From Phoronis australis (taxonomy: Eukaryota; Phoronida; Phoronidae), in the NCBI GenBank assembly GCA_002633005.1, contig NMRA01000144.1, positions 479,545 through 543,544 of the forward strand: a stretch of 64,000 nt of DNA, given 5' to 3'. Below the pieces are notes generated by a model. That model searched no databases, was not told the origin of the DNA, and saw nothing but the letters and a program-made list of their open reading frames with translations. Positions within the stretch are counted from its first letter, which is position 1; each line of letters begins with the position of its first letter. Shown piece by piece: positions 13,901 through 25,900 of this stretch. Both the position numbers and the translations under genes were made by a program.

Positions 13901-16900
13901 TAAACTTGATTTGGCAAATAACAAATAACAGTCGGATTCACACGAGTTGTTTTATATTTGCCAGGTATATGCCGAGAAGTGTAAAAATCCATCTCGCATA
14001 CGTTGGAAATTCCAGGTCACATTTTGTGACTTGATACGAGCTGGCAAAAATGTGAGCTTGTATTTCCAAATTTCAGGTCACAAACGTGACCTGTAGCTCG
14101 TTATGTCGAGCCCTGCTCAGAGACTTCTTGTCTCCTTAGATGGGATGTTGATTACTACAACTAGTGGCGGAAACTCTGGTCACTTGGGATCTCGTTTGTC
14201 TAGCAACTTTGTCATCTCTCTCATCCCTTGTTGATGATAATTTGATAGTAACGACAATATAAACAGAAAAATGAGTTCCCATGTGATCGGAGTTCCAGTC
14301 ACTAGTAGTATTCAACATAATCCCATCGAAGACAACCTAGGAATTGGGTTAACAGACCAGATTCAAATAACAATAGTATGCATTTATTGGATGGCTCAGT
14401 AACTACATTATACTACTGTGGTTCGTAGTTTTATGCGTCCAGATATTCATATGTACATCGGGAGCAAGTTTTCGGATATACAGAATTGATTGAACACACG
14501 ACACTTTTCATTGTTCACAGTCTTATTCTGTTACGTTCATATCTTCAAAATAAAACTCTACTCTCAACGGAACATAAAGTAACTGACCCAGCGACATAAT
14601 TAAAAGGCACACGATATTTCGAAACATACTTGTTTCATTCTCAAGTGAAGATAAAATGACGCAGTAATGCCACCACAAAGCATAAGCTGGTGACACACAC
14701 ACTGGGACATATGTTCCGTTGAGAGTAGAGTTTTATTCCAAAGATATGAACATAACAGAATAAAGACTGTGAGCAATGAAAAGTGTCATGTGTTCAATCA
14801 ATTCTGTATATGCATATTGCCATCATCTCTGTCTGGGTGTTTGGTGTCCACTGCTGTATTATTCTCCTAAATCCCCTGTAAGATCTTCGTGAAATTTTGG
14901 AAAATGTTTTTCTGTGAATGGGTCAACACATGATGACATCTTTCGGACAGATTTAACTACTGTTGTTCCCCCTAGTGACGATTTTATTTCTTAAGTTCAC
15001 CTCTGTGCCTTCTGAATTCCTTCACAGATTTTTATGAAGCTTGAAAATTAGGGTCATGTTACTGGTTTGTTACAGGTGAGAGACCTTTCTCCTGTGATGT
15101 ATGCCCTGCTTCATTCACAACCAATGGCAACTTGTCACGACATCTGAGAATGCACTCCTTCAAACAACGGACAGCATCTCCAAACAAGCTCAAAAAACAG
15201 GCCAGTCCACATGTTAAGTCTGCCTCAGTGATCAGCCAGAGCATGGCATCTGTTGCAAAAGTGCAGTCGACAGTATCCACTAAAGCCAGCTCAAAACGGT
15301 CTCCAGTATCGCTGCTCCCGAAGCAGGTTCCATCATCAGCAGCAGTGCAGCAGAAATCCATTATCCTTACTGCTCAGAGGCTACCAGTTCCAACATCTGT
15401 AACACCTGTGACAATGAGACAAAGACAAGCAACATCTTTGTTAACTGGGATTACCGCTACTCAACGTGTTCAGAGTGGACCTGCAAGACCAAGGATGGCG
15501 CTAGTGCGGGCGTCAGCACCAGCCAATGCGACACAGGTCAAGGGGTTCATTCGTGTGCCTGGCTCTCTTCCCATCATGATTGTCAATCAGGTCACGCCTC
15601 AGAAGTCAAGTCCAGCAAAGGAAGAAGCCACATCAGGTTGGGTGGCACACTTGTTTACGTACTACAGTTTATAAAAAACTGCATTTTGCTTTAAGGCAAA
15701 ATTTTGCATTCTTTTTGTTTGATTATCAACTTTTTAAGAGACCATAATAAGGCAGAAGTCAAAACTTTCCAACCCTGTAAAATAGTCTCCGTACAATCCA
15801 TATAGTTGCTAATGTCAACTCTAGGGGTAATTGTATACAACTTTTTTCTTCTTTTGTTGAGCAGCTAAGGCGAGTACGAAAAACAGACGAGCCAGTGGTG
15901 ACAATGATGATGACTGGGATCCAAGTATGTCTGAGGAAAGTCTTAGTCGCAGGCAGCGACTACGGCGCTACTGGCGTGTAAAACAACGAGAGAACAAGAA
16001 AGCTGGTGATGTCCCACTTAAATCATGCGATGTGAAGAAACCTACCTCCAGTGGCCACTCTGCAGTTACTCCACTCGGAAGAACTCGATCAAGCCCCAGG
16101 CCAAAGTCCCGAGAGTTTGTCAACAGGGAAACTGTGTCTGCCAAAGAACGACGTCTTCGAAAGCGCCACACATCCAGCAGCAGTGTGCGAGGGATCAAGC
16201 GAGAACTCGGCGCCGACTCAGACAGTAGAGATTCGGCGTCACCAATCATTAACAAGCAGTTGGCGACGGTCAATGAGTATCACCTGGGCAAGGTGTCACC
16301 ATCCAAGAGACAGCTGCAGAGACAGGCTGCGGCCAAGTTAGACTTCATTAAGAAGGCTGAGTTGCAGGTAGCGATAGCCACCTTTGTTGCATGATGACTC
16401 TGGGATTTTTCGCGTGATGAGAATGTCTTTGAATTGTCCACAGACCAAGACTGAATAATTTTTTGAGTTTCTAGTTGCAAAAATTGTTTTGTGTGCTGTC
16501 AGTAGGTGATGTTGCGTGAGAAGGTTAGTGCTCTTATATGTGTTTATCCCATGACAAGTTTTTGTTGACTACACAAACTGAAGAGCTATAATTCAAACTG
16601 TTCATAAAGACAGCAATCAATACCTATAACCTCAAAATTGGATTAAACTTGTTTTTGTCAATAAGGTCTTCAGTATTGGTCATTCTAGAAAGCTTGTTCA
16701 AATTTCAGTACCATGCTGGAGAAAATAGAATCTCAATCCCTTAGTAATGAAATATTGGTCCAAAGGGCTCTATGCAGGCATGGCAAAGACATTGACTGTT
16801 GTGCCGTGATCAGAGTATAGTATTATACCGTGTCTAAGGTAACTCATTAGTTATAATACCCCGAGGCAGTTCAATTTATATTTGTCAAGGAATTAAAAAA

Positions 16901-19900
16901 GATCTATTTGAATGTGATGCATGTCTAATTAAAACATAGTTTTGACATTTTGTGGGAAAGCAATAGAATGCTTGCTATGACTTCATTGCAGATGGAGGAG
17001 ACACCACTGCCTTACCATGACCCCCTGCTGCCATTCCAGTGCCCCGTGTGTAACAAGACATTCCTGAGTCAATTCGGTCTCGACTCGCACCTGGTGTCGC
17101 ACCCTAACACAGCCATCCGGTGTCTTGAGTGTCGTCTGACCTTCCGTACACCACGTGGACTCAACATGCACAAATACATGGTGCACAACACTCAGAAGCC
17201 AGACACACCGACAACAGAGGGCGCCGATCAGGCAAACGGACTGCTCTCACCTCAGGGCTTCAGCGATTTGAACTTCATGGACTTCTCATCCCGCAAGTTC
17301 CCTTTTGTGGCCAAGACATGGTGTGAGAAGAACTCACGCAAGTCCAGCAGTGTCTACCACCAGTTCCACTGTGTCAGGTGTCAGAAGTCCTTCCCTTGTG
17401 TCAGTGCTTATGAGCTGCACAGTCACAAGACAAAGACCAGCTGTAGTGTGTGTGGACTTGATTTCATGACTAATGCTGCCATGAAATGTCACCAGTTGAG
17501 TCATCCGCCTTCAAGCGTGGTAAACACAGCTGGAGATAATATTGAGAAAGACCAGTTTTTGAGTGTACTCAGTCTTCAGTCTTCTGAGCTCAAGTTGGAC
17601 AAGGAGAATGCCGAAGAACATTCACGTAAACGTATGAAGCAAGACAATAACTATTTCACAAAGCTTGATGAGAACAATCCAGAAAGAAATAACGTAACTG
17701 TAAACCTGTTTCAAGGCCAGAACACTGTTGCTCTCATTCCAGTGTCTGTGAATTCGGGAGGTGTACTCGGTCCCAGGGTGGAGAAGAGTGTCTTATTACT
17801 AGCGACCCCTGTCCCTGGATACAAAAATCCATGTTTGGTCTACACTAAGCCATCTGCTGTGGCTACTGCTGTCCCTGCACATGGAGACACTCTGCCTAAG
17901 CCAGTTGCACCTGCTGAGAAGGCAAACATTCCAACAATAAGAGAGACATGTACTCCGCTGAAAACTGCTGTGAAGCCCAGTGACTTCCAATATACCACTG
18001 ACTTATCCGACATCAACACAATCTTGCAGGTGGCCAGCACTAGTGGTGGTATCCCTCCATTTTCTACCGATGGGCCAGTGTCGAGGGGTCCTGCAACAAG
18101 CCTCACTGCGTCCCATGCCACTTGTCCCCCTGAGACATGGAAGCCTGGCATGGTTCTTCAGAAAAGCAGTGCTATGAACAAGTGTCCCATTTGTCATCAG
18201 ATGTTTGAGAAAATAAAAGGTAAACAACATTCATTATTTGTTTTGAACATTTATTGAAGCTATAACCAGTGGTTTTGAAACGAAAATTGATGAGTATATT
18301 CTCGTTGAAAAATCAACAAAATCTCATTGTTAACATTTTTAGCCAATTCTCTTATCACTTTCTTTTTTGTGGATTTCCTTCACAATTTGCTCCACATATC
18401 CTCAACAAAGTATTTTCCTATATATTCAAAACAGGTGCACTTGAAAGTTTACTGAAACGATTGACGCATTTTAGAAAAACCAAGGGACATGGCTATACCC
18501 TGGTTATAAAAATATTCTCCCTGTTGCATAATATTGTTTTACTAGTAATGTCGAATTTGTGCTCAAAAGTGGTACTGCTTAGTACTAGTATTTAAATGCA
18601 GTGAAACAATATGTACATATTACTTTGTTTTCCAGAGCACATGGAATCGCATGTAGTGTCCTACCAGTGTTGCTACTGTGATTTCACCACACAGAAAAGC
18701 ATTATGATGACTAATCATCTCAAAATGAGGCATGCTTACAAGCCATACGAGTGCACGAAGTGTGGAGAGGCCTTTCACACCAGGCAGAAGTGCGACCGCC
18801 ACTTTAGGTAACTGAAAATGATTGTTTAATTTCGATCAAGAAATAATTCTTCAGTTCATGGGGTGCTTGGTCTGTGGCTGTCATGTAGTGCAACATGATA
18901 ATGGACAGGTCCCTCAGTGCCTTGATTTTTAACTAATGATGGCCTCATTCCCCTCTGAAAAACATTTGCATTCAAAAGTGATACAAAATTCCTTTTTATG
19001 CCCAAAAATTTGCCTCAAATAGTAGAAACCCCGTTAATGTTAGAATCACTTTCGACTCGCGTAGAGTGATTGGCATCAGAAGACATCATTAATGGAAAAG
19101 TCCCCACTTCACTTCATGGTGATGCTTTACTGTGCAAAACAGGATCTGGACTGGTTTATTGCAACTACTTAACACCCCTACTTTTTGGGCTTGTCCAATT
19201 ACTGGAAAAAATACGAGGCCTGATGGGTGATCTACTCTAAGGAGTGTATATTAGGAAACACTTTGAAACCAGTGAAGGGTATTAGTTCTGGTTTCTTTAG
19301 GCATTGACCGACTCAGGGCAGTCAGGGGGATGACCTGAAGCGGCAGAATTGGTGATGATGGGTGGAGTTGGTGGTGACGGGTGAAGTTGGCGGTGGGCGT
19401 ATTTTCTTCATTAATAAATAGTCTCCCCATATCAGAATGACCATTCTTACTCAAGACCAAACCAAATTTTCGAACAGTTATCATTTTCATTTGAGCAAGC
19501 TTTCTTTTCTTAAATGATAATATTATTTGTTAGTATTGAGTGAATGCTTTTGAGAGTATAGACTTTTGAATGTGATTGCTTGTAAAGTAATTGGATTCAT
19601 TTGTACACATGCACCTTTTGTTGTGACACTTCAAATTTCACCTCAGGTTCCATCATGCCGACCACTTCAAGAACACTTTAATTACATTCACGTTCAGACC
19701 CAAGATGCATTCACCTGGTGGTGATGCGACTCCCACCGTCTGCCGTACATGTGGCCTTGCATCCAAGACTGTGCTCTCGCACAAACAGCATCTCAGCGAG
19801 TGCGGCAGGCTTTACTTTGCTTGTTCCTCATGCGATGCAATATTTCGCATGGCGGAGATCTGCCGAAAGCACTACATGACCCAACATACTTCTTGTGTTG

Positions 19901-22900
19901 CCATTGATTCATATAGTGCCATGAGGGTGATGCGAGGACCACCGTCTGGTCCCCAGCTTGTGTCGTCCATCTTAAAAAACTTGGAAGTTAAGCCGGTCTA
20001 TGCAGCAGGTGTGTCAACTGAGAAGAGTACATTGTCAAAATGTAATGATAGTTCAAAGGATAAAAAGCTTGACATGTGCCCACCTGATGCTCCATCTGTT
20101 GGTTTGGACAGTGGAACTGCTTCACTTGGCAAGAAGAAAACCTTGACAAGGTTGTCACCGAAAAAGCGTAAAAAAGTCTTGAGCAGAAAAAGAAGAAGAA
20201 AGGTATAATTGTGGGAAATCATTAGGTTTCCTGGCAACCAAGTTGCTATGACATTCACTATATGTACTCTATTTCAGTATTACTGTTGACATTTCTGTAA
20301 TGCAGGTGGTAGAGCAGGTAATCTAACCCTAAGGTTTTTATAGGGCCTAGAAAAATATCGAAATTTGGCTAACTTCGGAACATCTTATCTCAGAAATGGC
20401 TAATCGAATTCATGAGACATTCAGATGTTGTTATTTGAACACTGGTCTCCTTTGTTCTTAAAATGTTCCACTTTCGCATGAGGAGCTATCAAAGTAGGAC
20501 TTGTGTGATTTTTGTGAAAAAAAAATCAAAAGTTATATAAAACGGGAATGAAATTATAATTCAGAAAACTTTAACAGCATTTTTGAGATTTCGTCTTAAA
20601 CATTTATATCAAACAAAGTTTGGTCATGTAATTGATACCATTATTTTGCTATGATTGTATCTTTCTTTTTGCTAAATTTAACTTAAAAGATACCCAATTA
20701 AAGGCAGATTGGCTTTAAGTCAAAAATCGAATGATACAGATTTTCCACTTTCAGAAAATGTGTACTTTTACTGTGTTAAAATCTTTGGAAATATAGATAT
20801 TTGGCTAAATGCGCATAACTTGTAAAGGTTCAAAGTTGTAATTATTGCCCTTAGTAAAGCAATGATTTGCAGGTGTTTCTCACTGCTTGTTTCTACTTAT
20901 CGAGCATAATATTTCAGTTTGTTACCTTGTTTTTTTAGCAAGAGTTGCCGCACTGCAACAAGAGAGGAATCTCTTGTTCACCTGCAGATTATGACAACTT
21001 CAAGGACCCAAACACGGGTCATTACAAGTGTCCAGAGTGCAGCAAGCAGTTCAAACTGGCTGCAGTGGTAAGAATTATCTGTAACAGTGATAGTTGTGAA
21101 TGTGTGTAGTGTTGTCTATTTTGTTAAATTATTATTTGGTACAGTTTTGGTTGGTGTGATTTCTTGCCACTCTGATGCTATCATGAGCATAAACCTCAGA
21201 ACTGAACTTTTTGGTTAAAAAGCTTTAAAAGAAAATCTGACAAATGCTTTGGCAGCTAACTGAATAAAGAAACAGAATTAAAAGCTTTGTGTGATAATTT
21301 TTTTGTTTGGAAATTTGACAAGCTCTGCAAAAACATGTTTTTTTTTCAGAAAAATGCACTAAATTAATTTAATAATGAATATATCAACATTTTTGCATTA
21401 CATAATACTATTTTGTGATCATCAATTATTTTAAAATTGTGTTATTGGTTTACCATTAACACTTCAAAGTTATTTAAGAAATTTAATACTTGGCAACGAA
21501 GGCTTCCCATAACCTCAAAGTACTCTTCTAGGTTAATGAGGAATTCATCATTTCAGCTACGCTTTCACCGGAAGTTTCACTCGCCTTCCAAGAAGAGGGA
21601 GTGTGCAAAGTCACCAGGCAATAGTTTTGGTGAGATTTTACTGAACTTTATAGTACTTGTGTGGTATGAACAGTAGTTTTGGTGAGATTTTACTGAACTT
21701 TATAGTACCTTGTAATATGAACAGTAGTCACAATGAGATCTTACTGGACTTTACAGTACTTGTGTAATATGAAGAGTAGTCTTTGTGGGATTTTATTGGA
21801 CTTTACAGTACTTTGGTTTTGTCATAAAGCACATTGTGATGTTGATAGAGATGTAATTCTGTGGTGAAATGAGTGCTAGCACAGAATGCATTTGCCTGAG
21901 TCAATTTCCAGCATCAGATAACATTTGAATCAAAATACCTTATAAATGGTTACTTGTGAGTCATAGGAGAACTGGTCGTTTGTTAGTCCTCAAAGTAAAG
22001 TCAGTAAGTTGCAAGTCCTGATGAATGCAAATAACTTCACTAAAACCAGCTTCAGCTAACAAATTTACAACGTGCACAAAGAATCAGTCTTTGGTTCAAA
22101 ATTTAATTTCTGGACTAATCAGACCCAGGGTTGAATCTTTCTCCTCGAAATCAAACGCAAATTTACTTTTGCCCTTTTCCGTCCGGCTTTAACACAATTT
22201 AAAGACAAGTCCATTATTCTAAGGTCAAGTACATTATAGCTTTCTCAGATAAGTTTGTGGTCCAAGTTTGCACTTGAAGAAAGTCAAGTGAAAGCTGGAA
22301 ATTTTGAGTTCTTCCACGTAAACCACCAACCACAACATATTCATAATTGTAAAGTACCGAGACTAGACCCAGGCGCTGTTTGTTACATGATGTCAAACGT
22401 AACTCAGTTTAACATTGGCAATGTTAGCAAGTTTGTATAAAACTATTTGATGTCCTTTCTTGAAATTTTTGTTTGTTGGTATTGCAGTATGCAGATCTAT
22501 GAACAACAACGTCTTCAACTGCTAACAAACATTTTAGATGCTTTTCATGATTGGCAGTCATTGTGGAAAACCTGGAAATAATGTACATGCTTGGAAATTT
22601 TGGAAATTTTGGCAATGCAACTAAAAGAAACTTCGTTCAGTAGCAATTCAGATCCTGTGTTTGCACAATTCAGTTGTCACAGTCATTAGGATTTGGGGAG
22701 AATATTACTTGACGTAAAAAAGAAGAAAATTTTGTCTTGTGAAACTTAGGAAAGTGAAAACACAATTCTAGTGAGAACCATGAGAACTGAAAAAAACAAG
22801 TGGACTATTGCCAGAAAAAATCACGGGTGAAACAAGAAATTTGTCTTTGTATGCCTATGAGAAAGTCTAGAATACTGTAGCATAATTATATCTCCTGTGC

Positions 22901-25900
22901 AGGGTCTGACTCTAGTGGCGACCTGGCCTCTGTCAGTCGACTGCTGAGCACAGTGAATAGTCTGACATCCAGTCTAACACCCTTCCTGGACGATAGCAAT
23001 GATAGTGTTCTACAGAAGGTGGAGGTGCCAACCCCGCAGAATATTGGTTAGTATCCCTTGTGATGTTTACGCATGATACTTTATCAGGGCTTCCTTTTGC
23101 TGTGTGCCTCATATCATTGACACATTAATTTCTTTTTGGTGTGTTGGTGACTAGTCATTGTATCAGTTACTGATTCACAATTTCAGGCTCGATACTCAAT
23201 GGACAAATTGACCAGTAGCAGTTCTTTCCTTAACTGATTGTGGTGCATTATGTATCATATCTTTACCAGTAAAGTTTGAAATTCAGTAAATTTTAGATCA
23301 GCAGTGGTCTTGAAGCTTAGAGTAACGTTGTATTTGCCAAGCGTGACTTGGCAAAATTTCCCGTTCACAAAATGGGAAATGAGCTCGCCAAAATAAGGGA
23401 ATCTTGTCCTGTCTTCCGCAAACAACACATAGTTGGCAACTGGTGAAAGTGAAGAACATGGAGCGTATGAATTGATTAATTAGGCAACTGACTGAGTGTC
23501 TGGCGAAACACCCAAGTTCANAAATTAAGAAAAGCTGTAATTAAGTGGAAAATATGTCTAGGATAACCAACCAACATTATTTTAGCTCAAAATGACATGA
23601 AAAAAGGTTGCCTTCGCCTTTAACTGATTGTGGTGCATTATGTATCATATCTTTACCAGTAAAGTTTGAAATTCAGTAAATTTTAGATCAGCAGTGGTCT
23701 TGAAGCTTAGCGTAACGTTGTATTTGCCAAGCGTGACTTGGCAAAATTTCCCGTTCACAAAATGGGAAATGAGCTCGCCAAAATAAGGGAATCTTGTCCT
23801 GTCTTCCGCAAACAACACATAGTTGGCAACTGGTGAAAGTGAAGAACATGGAGCGTATGAATTGATTAATTAGGCAACTGACTGAGTGTCTGGCGAAACA
23901 CCCAAGTTCACCCAGGCAGTATTTTAATTTGTTTCTTTTTTCTTACGGAAAATCAGTATATCGTCTAGCCGGTGATGACAAATTGCTCCCTCGGACCCAA
24001 TATCGTGGGCATGGATGCAATATCTTGCACACGCTCGGCTCCTACTTAAGGAAGTAGTAATTGATCAGGACATGCTTTCTGTATGTAACAGGGCACATTT
24101 TCAAGTAATCAAGTGTTGATCATTTGGAGGTTTATTGCACCAATTGTGACAGCCAATCAATTGGACTAGGTGCGACACACCGACTAGTTCTGTCCAGGTG
24201 AACACTTATCTGGCATTGGTTAACCTCTCACAAAACGTCTTGCACATTCAATGATCAAAACTAGAATATACAATGTTACACAATAAACATATTTAAATTT
24301 TGACAAAATGTTCATTTGTTTTCCGAAGTAACTGATGACTTGTTGCTGCTACTAATAGTAATTTTAAACAACTTAAACATAAAAATCTGCAATATTTCAA
24401 AGTGCTAAGAATGTATGCCTAATTTTCAAATGGTTTATTGTTATTTTTCATCTGTTTCCGTTCTTGATTATTATGGTAAAGTTAATTATTGTAGTGCCCT
24501 CTAGTGCCAATTTATTTTTTTGTGTCTGCTGCTCTTTTCTTGTGAATCCACAATTTTCGTTTCTTATTTATTCTGTGCCATGTAGAAGCTTTCCATTTGT
24601 AGCGCAGTCATGAGAGCATTTCAATGCTTCTCACTGCTGATTTTAATTTTAGGTTTTGGTATAACAAAATAGGATTAGCAACAGCAAATTGAATCTTGGT
24701 CATTCAAACATTGCGTTAACATGTCAAGCCGAAAACAGTTCAATTTGGTGTTGATAATCCTCCTGATCCAGCCTTGATGCACAAGCCTTATGTGTATCAT
24801 TCTATAACCAGCTTTACTTTTATGTAATCTTGTACTTAAATTTTCTTTGATGTTCCATTATTTATTCTTCCCCAAATGACTATGTGTAAAATAAGTAATT
24901 CTAGATATTTTTTTGTTACAAATTTGTTAATTGTATTCGTATTGCAGACGCCAAAAACAGCGAGTGTCCGGAATGTAAGCAGAAGTTTGACAATAGCGCG
25001 GCCATGATTAATCATGCACTCAACAGGCACATGCTCATTGTTGGCACCAGCAACAAAGTGAAATCATCAGTTTACAAGTGCGAATACTGCACCACGGAAA
25101 CTACATACTCTCTCCCAGGTACACACAGCATTTGAGTTGATCATAATTTATCATAAAAGGTATATCGACCAGTTCTATGAATGTGAACGGTGTGATATGT
25201 ATGATTCAAATGGCTGATAAGAATTCGTATTGCCGGTCGATATTATTTTTCATTTATAATCATGCATGATCATTTATCTGCATTCTTATCACTGAGTTGT
25301 GTGATATATGATCAAAAGAGGTCTTTTCTGAATGGAGATTGGACTAATATCTGACTGATTATCATTTATTATTATCCTGATATGAATTGATATTGGCTAG
25401 AGTGGGGGTGTATTAGTCTAGTAGATGTTTTGAAGGCACCTTAAAATATGTAGTCAGATTATGCATATACTACTTGAATATTGTTTTTGAAGGTTCCTCA
25501 TTTTTTTACCATGCTGTGTGAAGTGTGGGACATACTGTGCTCTCCAAAAGTAGTGCTCTCCAAAAGTAGTCTGGACAAAGTACTGTTTTTCCCATAACAG
25601 CGGTTCATTGTAGCTGCTCTGATGATGAATCATGTTTGCACTCAACCGTCATGATTGGGGAATTCCACTTGCATTCAACTATCTTGATGGGGAATTCCAC
25701 TTGCACTCAACTGTCTTGATGGGGAATTCCACTGTCTCGCACTCAACTGTCATGTCAAACTAATGATTGAAGTTTGAGGTTTCTGTTACAGATGACAGCC
25801 TAATTTTTGGTCAGATGTGTTTGTTGTTGTGCCGTGTAGTGGCAATTACATTTTTGATGTCCACATTGCCTTCTACAAAAATGCTTGATCAAAATGTTCA

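Noticed and set aside
15637-15642. Alternative donor GTGGCA six bases beyond the chosen exon 6 end
   Set aside because: It would leave phase 0, which does not fit the phase-1 entry of exon 7; the weaker GTTGGG keeps the frame.
16025-18230. Extra open frames on both strands over zinc-finger exons 7 and 8
   Set aside because: They overlap exons whose main frame has zinc fingers and matching splice phases; their translations have no domain pattern.
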